This document shows, piece after piece, positions 1 to 10,530 of a stretch of 64,000 nt of DNA. The stretch is from Frondihabitans australicus (GTDB lineage: Bacteria; Actinomycetota; Actinomycetes; Actinomycetales; Microbacteriaceae): NCBI RefSeq assembly GCF_003634555.1, contig NZ_RBKS01000001.1, positions 2,604,001-2,668,000 of the forward strand, read 5' to 3'. The notes beneath the pieces were generated by a model. That model was not told the origin of the DNA. It worked only from the letters and a program-made list of their open reading frames with translations, and did not search any database. The position numbers and the translations under genes are program-made. The stretch's first letter is position 1, and each line of letters begins with the position of its first letter.

Positions 1-1898
<1,898 letters not shown>

Positions 1899-2080
1899 GA
1901 AAAACACAGAACGCATCGGAATAGACACGAACTGCAAGTTTGATGCTGACCAAACGACAACAATCTGACGATTAAGTTGTCCATTCAATCTCAAAGAAAC
2001 CGTACATCCCAAAGGTCTGACCACCTGCGGTGGCCACCCCTCCGAAACGACGAGTTATTTGGCATTTGACAATGTGCACG

Positions 2081-2100
2081 CTGTTGAGTTCTCAAGGACC
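2081..2100 (-). promoter_or_regulatory. rRNA leader antitermination/processing element
   Basis: On the minus strand this reads GGTCCTTGAGAACTCAACAG. The TTGAGAACTCAA core is the boxA-like element found in actinobacterial rRNA leaders, and it recurs in degenerate form in the downstream spacer (50-74). It lies about 190 nt upstream of the mature 16S 5' end and downstream of the promoter at 2156-2184. Confidence 0.65.
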
Positions 2101-2155
2101 AAACACACCCCGGCTCGGCGCTATCTTGTAGCGTTTCGCCGGAGGCAACTTTGAT

Positions 2156-2184
2156 ACCGTAGCCACCTCGGCGGGCCGTGTCAA
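2156..2184 (-). promoter_or_regulatory. rRNA operon promoter, proximal
   Basis: On the minus strand a perfect -35 TTGACA (2179-2184) is followed after exactly 17 nt by TACGGT (2156-2161), a TAnnnT -10 hexamer. It faces the 16S gene, with a predicted leader of about 250 nt. Confidence 0.75.
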
Positions 2185-2272
2185 TTTCGGTCAGAGACCG
2201 GAACTCACTCGACTTCGGCGACCTTCGAGAGGTGCCGCGTGTGGACGATGTCCACGAGGTGACGGACTTGCA

Positions 2273-2301
2273 ATCCTAACCGCATTCCGCTCGACCTACA
2301 A
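2273..2301 (-). promoter_or_regulatory. rRNA operon promoter, distal (candidate)
   Basis: On the minus strand TTGTAG (2296-2301), a 17-nt spacer and TAGGAT (2273-2278) form a second promoter-like pair about 120 nt upstream of the proximal one. Tandem promoters are common for rrn operons. From here to 2473 the intergenic DNA is AT-richer than its surroundings, and I see no gene in it. Confidence 0.5.
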
Positions 2302-2473
2302 GAGGGAGTCGGAGGGAGGATGTCCCCGCTTGAGGCCGGCCGCTTCAGAAGCTTTCCGAACCTTTGGGGTGACAAGAGAAAACAATACGTGTCGATCGGG
2401 CTTCTGCCAAATCAAGGGCGAATCCCGGGCGTGTCGCTCTACACGTGTTGCTTTGCGCCTGCTCCTGCGACCG

Positions 2474-3244
2474 TCAGTCGCGGTTGCGAACGGGGTTGAT
2501 GAGCGACCCCAGCCCGTCGATCGAGATCTCGACGGTCTGACCCGCGGTGAACGGGCCGACGCCGGCCGGGGTGCCGGTGAGGATGATGTCGCCGGGCAGG
2601 AGGGTGAAGATCTGGCTGACGTACGCGACGAGGTCGGGGATCTTGTGGATCATGTGCTGCGTCGTCTCGCGCTGGAGCAGCTCGCCGTCGACGCGCGACT
2701 GGATGGTGACGTCGGTCCAGTCCAGCTCGGTCTCGATGTACGGGCCGATCGGGCAGAACGTGTCGTAGCTCTTGGCGCGGGTCCACTGCCCGTCGCTCTG
2801 CTGCACGGTGCGGGCGGTGACGTCGTTCGCGATCGTGTAGCCGAAGACGACGTCGGCGTAGTCCTCGGGCCTCACCTTCTTCGCGATGCTGCCGATGACG
2901 ATGGCGAGCTCGCCCTCCAGGTCGACCTGGCCCTCGACCGGCGGGAGCTGGATCGCGTCGCCCGGGCCGATGACGGTCGTGTTCGGCTTGAGGAAGACCA
3001 CCGGGAACTCCGGAGCCTCCTGCCCCATCTCGTCGGCGTGGTCGTAGTAGTTGAGGCCGATGCCGACCACCTTCGACCGCGGGATCACGGGCGCCAGGAT
3101 CTTCACGCCGCTCATCGGGACGCGCTCGCCCGTGGTCTCGTACCCGGCGTACATGGGATCGCCGGCGAGGACGACGAGGTCGTCTCCGTCGACGACGCCG
3201 AAGCGGGGGTCTTCGTCAGGGCTGGCAAAACGCGCGATCTTCAC
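2474..3244 (-). CDS. fumarylacetoacetate hydrolase family protein
   Basis: The 256-aa protein starts at GTG 3244. It is a compact FAH-fold enzyme: a short N-terminal part (MKIARF...), then the catalytic domain from about residue 60 with VVGIGLNYYDHADEMG, a metal-binding region with EGELAIVIG and YTIANDVTARTVQ, and the C-terminal ILTGTPAGVGPF signature. The family cleaves C-C bonds or isomerises small diketo/hydroxy acids such as acylpyruvates using Mg2+ or Mn2+. The exact substrate cannot be read from sequence. It lies 49 nt downstream of putA on the same strand, so the two may be co-transcribed, but a link to proline breakdown is only inferred. Confidence 0.88.
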   Translation of the reverse strand: MKIARFASPDEDPRFGVVDGDDLVVLAGDPMYAGYETTGERVPMSGVKILAPVIPRSKVVGIGLNYYDHADEMGQEAPEFPVVFLKPNTTVIGPGDAIQLPPVEGQVDLEGELAIVIGSIAKKVRPEDYADVVFGYTIANDVTARTVQQSDGQWTRAKSYDTFCPIGPYIETELDWTDVTIQSRVDGELLQRETTQHMIHKIPDLVAYVSQIFTLLPGDIILTGTPAGVGPFTAGQTVEISIDGLGSLINPVRNRD

Positions 3245-3293
3245 CCGTCGAGCCTATCCGCCGCGCTCGGCCGCCGTCGGTGCCGGGTGCGGG

Positions 3294-6200
3294 TCAGAGG
3301 ACGGACTCGCTCCAGGGGTCGGGATTGCCGAAGCGGTGGGCCGTGATCGCGACGGCCTGCTCGCGCAGGAACGGGAGGACCTCCAGCCGAGGCGAGGGGG
3401 TGACTCTCGCCGCAAAGACAGCGACGGACGGATCTCCCCTCAGCGCGATCGCCAGCCGCCCCTGGGCACTCGGCGGGCCGACGAGACGGATGCGGGAGGT
3501 CGCGAGGTCGCCGCGAGACAGGAGGGCGTCGAACCCCGCGTCATCGACGATCGAGACGGTCTCCGGGCGCAGGGCGGCGACGAGCGCGGGCGGCAGGGCG
3601 ATCGCCGAGCTGACCGTGAGCCGGGCTCCTGCCCGCGTTCCCGCCACGAGCACCCGGGCGAGATCGGCCGGGTCGCCGCCCTCGGCCAGGCGGACCGTCA
3701 CCGGCAGTGGCCGATAGCGGAACACGTTGCGCTCGAGCCCCACCTGCGACACGTCGACGGCGGCGCCGTAGGTCGTCGCCCACGCCACGTCGTCGGCGAT
3801 CGCCGCGGCCCGAAGACCCTCGGCGTGCGTCGGAGTCGATTTCTCGACGGCGCCGACGATCGCCTCGACCGAGGCCGTGAGCGGCCGGCCGGCCGGCGTG
3901 GTCAGAGGGGCCGGGGTCCAGGAGCCGAGGTGCACCAGGTAGTTGGGGCCACCCGCCTTGCCGCCCGCCCCGACGGCCGAGCGCTTCCATCCGCCGAACG
4001 GCTGACGCCGCACGATCGCGCCCGTGATGCCGCGGTTCACGTAGAGGTTTCCGGCCTCGACCCGGTCGAGCCAGGTGGCCAGCTCTCGGGCGTCGAGGGT
4101 GTGGAGCCCCGCGGTGAGGCCGTAGTCGGTGGCGTTCTGGAGCCGGATCGCCTCGTCGAGTGTCGTGGCGGCCATGATGCCGAGGACCGGCCCGAAGAAC
4201 TCGGTGCGGTGGAAGTCGCTGCCCGGTGCGACTCCGGTGCGGATGCCGGGCGACCAGAGCCGGCCGGTCTCATCAAGGCGGCGAGGTTGGACGAGCCAGG
4301 ACTCCCCTGCCCCGAGCTCGGTGAGGCCGCGCAGCAGCTTCCCGGCGGCCGGCTCGACGATCGGGCCCATCTGCGTGGTCGGGTCGGAGGGGAGCCCCAC
4401 CCGCATCGACGCCGCGGCGTCGACGAGCTGTCGACGGAAGCGCTCGGAGCGAGCGACGGAGCCGACGAGGATCACCAGGCTCGACGCCGAGCACTTCTGC
4501 CCCGCGTGCCCGAAGGCCGACTTGATGACGTCGGAGGCGGCGAGGTCGAGGTCGGCGCTCGGAGTGACGATGATCGCGTTCTTGCCGCTCGTCTCGGCGA
4601 GCAGCGGGAGGTCTGGCCGCCACGACCGGAACAGCTCGGCGGTCTCGTAGGCGCCGGTGAGGATGACGCGGTCGACGGCCGGGTGCGACACGAGCCTGCG
4701 GCCGAGGTCGCCCTCGTCGACGTCGACCAGCCGGAGCACGTCGCGCGGCACACCGGCGGCCCAGAGCGCCTCGACCAGGACGGCGCCGCAGCGCTTCGCC
4801 TGCCCGGCGGGCTTGAGGACGACGCCCGCTCCCGCGGCGAGCGCGGCCAGAGTGCCACCTGTCGGGATCGCCACGGGGAAGTTCCACGGCGGCGTGACGA
4901 CGATGAGCCGCGGCGCCTCGTAGACGGCACCGTCGACCCGGTCGAGTTCCTCCGCGAGAGTCGCGTAGTAGTTCGCGAAGTCGATCGCCTCGCTCACCTC
5001 GACGTCGCCCTCGGCGATCGTCTTGCCCGTCTCGGCCGCGGCCACCTCGATGAGGTCGGCGCGGCGCCGCCCGAGCTCGACCGCGGCCCGGCGGAGCACG
5101 GCCGCGCGGCCGGCGCCGCGGAGCGCCGCCCAGGACGGCGCGGCGGCGAGGGCGCCGTCGACGACCTGGTCGACGGCGATCGCGGTGTCGGCGCGGGCCG
5201 CGGCGATGGTGTCGCTGCCGAGGGTGGAGGTGGGGACGGACGAGAGGATCCTGCGCCCCCAGTCGCGATTCGCGGCGAGCGCGGGGTCGGTGTCGGGTGT
5301 GTTCGAGAAGCCTCCCGTGCTCGGCTCGAGCTGCTCGGTGAGGCGCGACTGCTGACGGTGCGGCGCGGGCACCGCGTCGTCGAGGTCGGCGATGGCGTCG
5401 AGGAACCGCTGCTTCTCGCGCTCGAAGAGCGTCGGGGTCGAGGCGAGCTCGAAGACGGCCGACATGAAGTTGTCGTGCGACGCGTTCTCCTCGAGCCGCC
5501 TGATGAGGTAGCTGATCGCGACGTCGAACTCGCGCGGGTGCACGACGGGCGTGTAGAGCAGGAGCCCGCCCACCGCCTGCCGCACGAGGTCCGCCTGGCC
5601 CTCCGCCATACCCAGCAGCATCTCGAACTCGACGTCGGCCGAGACGCCCCGCTGCTCGGCGAGGAGGTGCGCGAACGCGATGTCGAAGAGGTTGTGGCCC
5701 GCGACGCCGAGCCGGACGGCCCGCGTGCGCGAGGGCGTCATCGCCCAGGAGAGCACGCGCTTGTAGTTCGTGTCGCTCTGCCGCTTCGTGTCGTAGGTCG
5801 CCAGGGGCCAGTCGTGCACGGCCGCGTCGACGTGCTCCATCGCGAGGTTCGCTCCCTTGACCACGCGGACCTTCACCGGGGCGCCGCCGGCGTCGACACG
5901 GGCGGTCGACCAGGCGCTCAGGCGCTGCATCGCGGAGAGGGCGTCGGGCAGGTAGGTCTGCAGCACGATGCCGGCCTCGAGGTGCTTCAGCTGCGGCTGG
6001 TCGAGGAGGGTCGTGAAGACGGTGAGGGTGAGGTCGAGGTCGCGATACTCCTCCATGTCGAGGTTGATGAACTTCGCCTGCCGGGAGGTCGCGGCGATCT
6101 CGTAGAGGGGAGTCAGCTTCTCGACGACCCGGGCGACGGTCTCGTCGAAGGCCCACATCGACAGCTGGCTCACGATCGACGAGACCTTGATCGAGACGTA

Positions 6201-6755
6201 GTCGACGTCGTCGCGCTCGAGAAGCGCGCGCGTGCCGGCCAGGCGGTGGTCGGCCTCGGCGTCGCCGAGCACGGCCTCGCCGAGGAGGTTCAGGTTGAGG
6301 CGCGTGCCGTCTTTGCGCAGGGCGGCGATGGCGGCGCCGAGTCGGTCGTCGCGGGAGTCGACGATGAGGTGGCCGACCATGCGGCGGAGCACGCGGCGGG
6401 CGAGCGGCACGACGAGGCCCGGCATGACCGGCGCGAGCACGCCGCCGATGCGGACTGCCGCGCGCAGGTGCCACGGCAGGAAGGCCGGGGCCGACGCCGA
6501 GAGCGTCCGCAGGTTGCGCGCCGCCACACCGAGGTCTTCGGGCCGGACGACCCGGTCGACGAAGCCGATCGTGAACGCGAGACCCGACTCGTCTTTGAGC
6601 ACCTGGCTCAGGAGCTCGGCCGACCCCGTGCTCGGCGCCGACCCCGCGCGCCTCGCCCAGTCGCCCGCCAGGGCCACGGCGGCGTCGGCCAGTCCCTCGG
6701 GGATCGCTGTCGCCAGGGGTGCGTCGCCGACGACGTCATCGTGCATCTTTGCCAT
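3294..6755 (-). CDS. putA: bifunctional proline dehydrogenase / L-glutamate gamma-semialdehyde dehydrogenase
   Basis: The protein of about 1153 aa oxidises proline to P5C with an N-terminal FAD-dependent ProDH barrel (roughly residues 90-430). It then oxidises glutamate semialdehyde to glutamate with an NAD-dependent aldehyde dehydrogenase domain (roughly 480-980); the catalytic Cys is residue 755 in GQKCSASS. A C-terminal region of about 170 residues follows. The ribbon-helix-helix repressor domain of enterobacterial PutA is absent, and regulation seems to be passed to the TetR gene upstream. I chose ATG 6755 (MAKMHDD): it lies 7 nt after a TATCCT -10 box and inside a palindromic operator, suggesting a leaderless message. 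An ATG at 6746 is an alternative. Confidence 0.93.
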   Translation of the reverse strand: MAKMHDDVVGDAPLATAIPEGLADAAVALAGDWARRAGSAPSTGSAELLSQVLKDESGLAFTIGFVDRVVRPEDLGVAARNLRTLSASAPAFLPWHLRAAVRIGGVLAPVMPGLVVPLARRVLRRMVGHLIVDSRDDRLGAAIAALRKDGTRLNLNLLGEAVLGDAEADHRLAGTRALLERDDVDYVSIKVSSIVSQLSMWAFDETVARVVEKLTPLYEIAATSRQAKFINLDMEEYRDLDLTLTVFTTLLDQPQLKHLEAGIVLQTYLPDALSAMQRLSAWSTARVDAGGAPVKVRVVKGANLAMEHVDAAVHDWPLATYDTKRQSDTNYKRVLSWAMTPSRTRAVRLGVAGHNLFDIAFAHLLAEQRGVSADVEFEMLLGMAEGQADLVRQAVGGLLLYTPVVHPREFDVAISYLIRRLEENASHDNFMSAVFELASTPTLFEREKQRFLDAIADLDDAVPAPHRQQSRLTEQLEPSTGGFSNTPDTDPALAANRDWGRRILSSVPTSTLGSDTIAAARADTAIAVDQVVDGALAAAPSWAALRGAGRAAVLRRAAVELGRRRADLIEVAAAETGKTIAEGDVEVSEAIDFANYYATLAEELDRVDGAVYEAPRLIVVTPPWNFPVAIPTGGTLAALAAGAGVVLKPAGQAKRCGAVLVEALWAAGVPRDVLRLVDVDEGDLGRRLVSHPAVDRVILTGAYETAELFRSWRPDLPLLAETSGKNAIIVTPSADLDLAASDVIKSAFGHAGQKCSASSLVILVGSVARSERFRRQLVDAAASMRVGLPSDPTTQMGPIVEPAAGKLLRGLTELGAGESWLVQPRRLDETGRLWSPGIRTGVAPGSDFHRTEFFGPVLGIMAATTLDEAIRLQNATDYGLTAGLHTLDARELATWLDRVEAGNLYVNRGITGAIVRRQPFGGWKRSAVGAGGKAGGPNYLVHLGSWTPAPLTTPAGRPLTASVEAIVGAVEKSTPTHAEGLRAAAIADDVAWATTYGAAVDVSQVGLERNVFRYRPLPVTVRLAEGGDPADLARVLVAGTRAGARLTVSSAIALPPALVAALRPETVSIVDDAGFDALLSRGDLATSRIRLVGPPSAQGRLAIALRGDPSVAVFAARVTPSPRLEVLPFLREQAVAITAHRFGNPDPWSESVL

Positions 6756-6791
6756 GCGGCAAGGATACGACCGGAGTTTGCCGCGCGGCAA
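6749..6791 (-). promoter_or_regulatory. putA promoter with two palindromic operators
   Basis: Two copies of a 14-bp palindrome lie here. TTGCCGCGCGGCAA (6778-6791) is perfect, and the copy at 6749-6762 (TTGCCGCATGGCAA on the minus strand) has one broken pair and contains the putA start codon. Their centres are 29 bp apart. On the minus strand TTGCCG within the upstream copy and TATCCT (18-nt spacer) can act as -35/-10, which puts the start of transcription at or next to the ATG. The likely ligand is the TetR protein encoded at 6837-7505. Confidence 0.7.
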
Positions 6792-6836
6792 GGTTTGCAC
6801 GGCACGCGTGCGCGGTCGGGTCGAGAGGTGCCGGCG

Positions 6837-7505
6837 TCAGGCCTCGGCGGGCGGCTGCTCGGTGGCGACGAGCGCGTCGAGCTCCTCGAGCGGCACCGAC
6901 ACGACGGTCGCGATCACCAGCCGCATCAGCTCGGCGACCCGGACCGCCGCGCGATCGTAGAGCCACTGCAGCTGCAGGCCGTCCTGCACCGCCAGCACGA
7001 CGCGCGCGGCTGACGCGGCCGTGAAGCCGGGAGCGAGAAGGTGGTGGCGCTCGGCCGTCTCGAGGTAGTCGGTGGTCGACTCGATGATCCGGTCGTAGAA
7101 GTCGGCGTAGTAGTCGTGGGCCGGGTGCTCGGGCGACGTCGCCTCGGCGGACGCCGTGTTGAAGAGCTGGATGACTCCCGGCACGTCGACGTTGTACTCG
7201 GCCAGGTCGACCAGGCGGCCGAGGCTCATTCCGCCGGCGTCGCCGAAGTGCGTGCGGAGCCGCTCGTCGCGCTTGCGGACGACGGCGAGGAGCAGCTCCT
7301 CCTTCGTCGGGAAGTAGTGCATGAGCGACTGGTGCGACACCCCGCACTGGCGCGCGATCTCGCGCAGCGACGCTCCGTGGAAGCCGGACTGCCCGAACAC
7401 CGGCAGCGCGGCGTCGAGGATCGCCTCGCGCTTCGCGAGCCCCTTGGCGTAGTGCCCGGGGGTCGCCGGGCGCCGAGCGGCGCCGGATCCGGTCGAGGTG
7501 CTCAC
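6837..7505 (-). CDS. TetR/AcrR family regulator, probable putA repressor
   Basis: The protein has about 222 aa, with an N-terminal HTH (KREAILDAAL... ASLREIARQCGVSHQSLMHYF) and an all-helical ligand-binding C-terminus. It lies immediately upstream of putA on the same strand, 82 bp away. That gap holds two 14-bp palindromes typical of TetR operators, so I infer that it controls putA, perhaps in response to proline or P5C. The start is uncertain: GTG 7505 is given, and an in-frame TTG at 7514 would add three residues. No strong ribosome-binding site precedes either. Confidence 0.85.
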   Translation of the reverse strand: MSTSTGSGAARRPATPGHYAKGLAKREAILDAALPVFGQSGFHGASLREIARQCGVSHQSLMHYFPTKEELLLAVVRKRDERLRTHFGDAGGMSLGRLVDLAEYNVDVPGVIQLFNTASAEATSPEHPAHDYYADFYDRIIESTTDYLETAERHHLLAPGFTAASAARVVLAVQDGLQLQWLYDRAAVRVAELMRLVIATVVSVPLEELDALVATEQPPAEA

Positions 7506-7554
7506 GCCGCCCAACGATACCTGGGCGACGCTCGGGTTACGCGGGGGTGAACGC

Positions 7555-7995
7555 TCAGCCCCGCAGCGACTCGAGGGCTTTCTCGATGCGGCGCTGACGC
7601 GTCTCGGCGGTCTTGGCCTGATCGATCGGCTCGACCAGGGCGCGCTGGCGGCTGTACGAGAGGGCCTCGTAGGCGGCTGTGGCCGCAGGATCCGAGTCGA
7701 GCAGCCCCTGGAGATCGCTCGGCACGGCGACCACCCGCGGCGCCTCGTCGAGCGTGAGCGTCACCTCGACCTCGTCGCCCGCGGAGAGACCCGACGCCTT
7801 GCGGTGCTCGGACGACAGCGGGATGAGCGACTTGCCGCCCATGACGCCGACGGTGCTGCGATACGTGTAGCCACCGACCTCGACGACGACGGCGGGCTTC
7901 TTGCCGGCGCCCAGCTCGTCGATGATCTCGGGCGGCACTTCGATGCCGGCGACCGTGGGCCGGGGCGCGTAGATGGCGGTGCGGAAGGTGGCCAT
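7555..7995 (-). CDS. YdeI/OmpD-associated family protein (DUF1905)
   Basis: The 146-aa protein has an N-terminal DUF1905 beta-barrel-like domain (residues 1-90; AIYAPRPTVAGIEVPPEII, GGKSLIPLSSEHRKASG). The C-terminal helical segment is of the YdeI/OmpD-associated type (about 95-146; ALSYSRQRALVEPIDQAKTAETRQRRIEKALE). Relatives are small cytosolic proteins, some linked to bacteriocin or peptide resistance, but the biochemical role is not established. It is transcribed on the minus strand, 49 nt upstream of the TetR gene start; no shared function is evident. Confidence 0.8.
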   Translation of the reverse strand: MATFRTAIYAPRPTVAGIEVPPEIIDELGAGKKPAVVVEVGGYTYRSTVGVMGGKSLIPLSSEHRKASGLSAGDEVEVTLTLDEAPRVVAVPSDLQGLLDSDPAATAAYEALSYSRQRALVEPIDQAKTAETRQRRIEKALESLRG

Positions 7996-8028
7996 GAGCA
8001 GATCGTAGAGGCGCGACGGCCCGTCGGG

Positions 8029-8730
8029 CTAGCGCCGACCGCGCCTGCGGGAGGAGCCGGATCCGGCAGCCGGACGACGGCCTCTGGCTCCGGCGGCACC
8101 CCGGGTCTTCGGCGCGGCCGCCTGCGGCTTCTGCGACGGCCTCGCGGGGGCGGCGCCGCCGCCGGCATCGGCGTCGGCCGACCGCCCGCGGGAGCTGTTC
8201 GCCGTGCGTCCGCGGACGATGCCGATGAAGTCCTGGATGTCGTCCGAATCGCGCCCCTCGGGCCAGACGAGAGCGATGGTCGTCGGAGGCACGCCCGAGA
8301 GCGGCCTCGACACGACGTCCTTGCGGCTGTGGAGGCGGGCGAGGGATTGCGGGAGGACGGTCACGCCGGCTCCTGCGCCCACCACCTCGATCTGGACGGC
8401 GGGGCCGAGGGTCGCGTCGAGGTCGTGGCGGGTCTCGCCCTCGAGGTCTTCGACGTCGAGCGCGTCGAGGTCGGCCAGCACGTGCCCCTTCGGCAGGACC
8501 ACGAAGGGCTGCTCGTCGTAGAGGCGGATCGCGTGGAAACCCTCCGCGGGGATCGGGAGGCGGGCGAGGAGGACGTCGAGGTCGTCTCGCAGGGCGGCCG
8601 TGGGATCCTGAGCCTCCAGAACACTGACCGCGAGGGGGCGGGACGGGTGGCGCTCGGACCAGACGCGAGACCACTTCGTGAGCGTCACGCCGGGCACGAT
8701 CCCGACGCGGAACGGCGGCTCGTCGGGCAC
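8029..8730 (-). CDS. LysR-type substrate-binding-domain protein without HTH
   Basis: The protein of about 233 aa starts at GTG 8730, which has a good GGGGAGGAGG ribosome-binding site about 7 nt upstream. Residues 1-170 match the periplasmic-binding-like effector domain of LysR regulators (PPFRVGIVPGVTLTKWSRVW, EGFHAIRLYDEQPFVVLPKGH, GVTVLPQSLARLH). The usual N-terminal HTH is missing even if the frame is followed upstream. The C-terminal 60 residues are Ala/Arg/Lys-rich and probably disordered (RKRGRR-like tail). It is divergent from the DUF5997 gene across 64 bp, a pairing I recall from other actinobacteria. The function is unknown; it may be an effector sensor rather than a DNA-binding regulator. 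Confidence 0.75.
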   Translation of the reverse strand: MPDEPPFRVGIVPGVTLTKWSRVWSERHPSRPLAVSVLEAQDPTAALRDDLDVLLARLPIPAEGFHAIRLYDEQPFVVLPKGHVLADLDALDVEDLEGETRHDLDATLGPAVQIEVVGAGAGVTVLPQSLARLHSRKDVVSRPLSGVPPTTIALVWPEGRDSDDIQDFIGIVRGRTANSSRGRSADADAGGGAAPARPSQKPQAAAPKTRGAAGARGRRPAAGSGSSRRRGRR

Positions 8731-8794
8731 GGCGGCCTCCTCCCCGCGCCGACGCGGGGCTGCCGGGCGATGCCGCCAGGGTACCCTGAAGCCC

Positions 8795-9280
8795 ATGAGC
8801 AACGAGAACAGCGACCAGCCGGGCGCCGCCGCGGGCGAGCACCTGACCGAGACGTCGCGTCCCGACACCCGCCAGCAGCCCAAGCCGCCGAAGACCCAGA
8901 CGATGAAGGCGACGACGGCCGCCAAGAAGCTGGGCGTCTATCTGCCGGCGACGCCGGCCGAGTTCCAGGAGGGCCCCGTCACTCGCGACGAGCTCGACTC
9001 CCTCGTCGCGAACCCGCCGGAGTGGCTTGCGACGCTGCGCCGCGAGGGGCCGCATCCCCGCCCGGAGGTCGCGCGCAAGCTCGGCATCACCATCTCGGGC
9101 CTCGCCCGGGCCGGCGTCGACGACGTGCTGACCACCGCCGAGATCCAGGACCTCCTGACCGAGATGCCGACGTGGCTGTCGCAGGAGCGCCACAACCTCG
9201 CCGTCGTGCGGGAAGAGGAGCAGCGGGTGCGCGAGCGCGACGCCGAGCGCGCCGCCCGCCGGGAGGCCGAGGGCCGCTAA
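8795..9280 (+). CDS. DUF5997 family protein
   Basis: The 161-aa protein starts at ATG 8795. After a disordered, Pro/Gln-rich N-terminus (about 35 residues) it has the conserved TMKATTAAKKLGVYLPATP segment typical of DUF5997. It ends in a charged coiled-coil-like tail (EEEQRVRERDAERAARREAEGR). Family members are actinobacterial and of unknown function. It is divergent from the LysR-domain gene, and a hairpin terminator follows at 9308. Confidence 0.8.
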   Translation: MSNENSDQPGAAAGEHLTETSRPDTRQQPKPPKTQTMKATTAAKKLGVYLPATPAEFQEGPVTRDELDSLVANPPEWLATLRREGPHPRPEVARKLGITISGLARAGVDDVLTTAEIQDLLTEMPTWLSQERHNLAVVREEEQRVRERDAERAARREAEGR

Positions 9281-9307
9281 CCGGTCGCCGGCCCCTTCTC
9301 GGATTCA

Positions 9308-9329
9308 CCGGGCGCTTTGTCGCGCCCGG
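9308..9329 (+). terminator. hairpin terminator after the DUF5997 gene
   Basis: CCGGGCGC, a 6-nt loop and GCGCCCGG form a perfect 8-bp stem 27 nt after the stop codon. There is no clear T tract, which is common in high-GC actinobacteria. Confidence 0.5.
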
Positions 9330-9395
9330 GCGCAGACTGCGCGCAAGGGCTGGTCGTACGGACGTCGCGGCAGGCCCGGGACGAGGAGGTCCGCC

Positions 9396-10481
9396 ATGGA
9401 TCGCACGTGCAAGGCCCTGGAATACGACCGCTACGGTGACGTCGACGTGCTCACGCTCGTCGAGGGCCCCATGCCCGAGCCGACGGCGGACGAGGTGCTC
9501 GTCGAGGTCGTCGCGGCGGGCCTCAACCACATCGAGAACTCGATCCGGCGGGGCGACTTCACCGAGCGCCTGCCGCAGGACCTCCCGGCGCGGCAGGGCT
9601 CCTGCTTCGCCGGGATCGTCATCAAGCGCGGGGCCGACGTGCACGACCTCCACCTCGGCCAGGCCGTCATCGGCCACGCGGTCGGCGGCGGCGCCCACGC
9701 CACCCACCTCACCGTCCCGCGCAGCCAGGTCGTGAAGAAGCCCGACACCGTGGACTGGGAGGTCGCGGGCGGCCTCTACCTCGCCGGGTGCACCGCCGTG
9801 ACCATCGCCGAGTCGGTCGGCATCGAGGTGGGCCGCACCACCTCCGTCGACCCGCGACCCGTGCTCGTCGTGTCGGCGGCCGCCGGCGGCGTCGGCAGCA
9901 TCGAGTGCCAGCTCGCCCTGGGCGCCGGATGGAAGGTCATCGGCACCTGCAGCCCGCACAACCACGACTATCTGAGGTCGATCGGCGTGATCCCGGTCAC
10001 CTACGGCGAAGGGCTCGAAGGCAGGATCCGAGACGCCGCCGCACGAGACGTCACCGCGTTCATCGACAACTTCGGCGGAGACAACCCCGCCCTCGCCCGA
10101 GCTCTCGGCGTCGCCGACGACCGCTTCTCGTCGAGCGAGGACCGCCTCGACGTCGAGCTGCGCTTCATCACCGCCGACGCCGACGACCGCGCCCCCGCTC
10201 ACCTGCTCGGCATGCTCGCGCAGATGATCGCCGAGATGAGGCTGCGGGTGCTCGTCTCGGGTTTCTACCCGTTCGAGTACATCGACCAGGCGTTCGCCGA
10301 CATGGCCGAGATGCACTCGCGCGGCAAGGTCGTCGTCGGCATGAAGCCGGTCGAGTCGGGCTCGCGCTCCGACTGGTACCTGTCGGGCAAGGCCCGCACC
10401 CTGCACGAGGTGCTCCAGCCGGCCGGGCCGGGCGAGTGGAAGGGCCGCACGAAGCAGCACGTGCGCCGTCTCGGCGCGTAG
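9396..10481 (+). CDS. MDR-family NADPH-dependent oxidoreductase (quinone-reductase-like)
   Basis: The 361-aa protein is a medium-chain dehydrogenase/reductase. The N-terminal GroES-like domain (about 1-120) contains EVLVEVVAAGLNHIENSIRRG. The Rossmann domain (about 140-270) carries the NADPH-binding AAAGGVGS motif near residue 167. The Zn ligands of alcohol dehydrogenases are not evident, which favours the quinone oxidoreductase branch. The C-terminal 40 residues (SRSDWYLSGKARTLHEV...) are a basic extension not usual in the family. It has a GGAGG ribosome-binding site before ATG 9396. It stands alone between convergent neighbours, so the substrate cannot be inferred. Confidence 0.85.
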   Translation: MDRTCKALEYDRYGDVDVLTLVEGPMPEPTADEVLVEVVAAGLNHIENSIRRGDFTERLPQDLPARQGSCFAGIVIKRGADVHDLHLGQAVIGHAVGGGAHATHLTVPRSQVVKKPDTVDWEVAGGLYLAGCTAVTIAESVGIEVGRTTSVDPRPVLVVSAAAGGVGSIECQLALGAGWKVIGTCSPHNHDYLRSIGVIPVTYGEGLEGRIRDAAARDVTAFIDNFGGDNPALARALGVADDRFSSSEDRLDVELRFITADADDRAPAHLLGMLAQMIAEMRLRVLVSGFYPFEYIDQAFADMAEMHSRGKVVVGMKPVESGSRSDWYLSGKARTLHEVLQPAGPGEWKGRTKQHVRRLGA

Positions 10482-10530
10482 GGCCGCACGTCGATGCGCG
10501 CCTGGTCGCGCAGGTGACGCGCCAGCGGCG

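Noticed and set aside
3051-7013. A very long open frame (over 1300 codons) on the plus strand opposite putA
   Set aside because: High-GC DNA leaves antisense frames open. The translation is Arg/Gly/Asp-rich with no fold signature, while the minus strand encodes a complete PutA with catalytic motifs.
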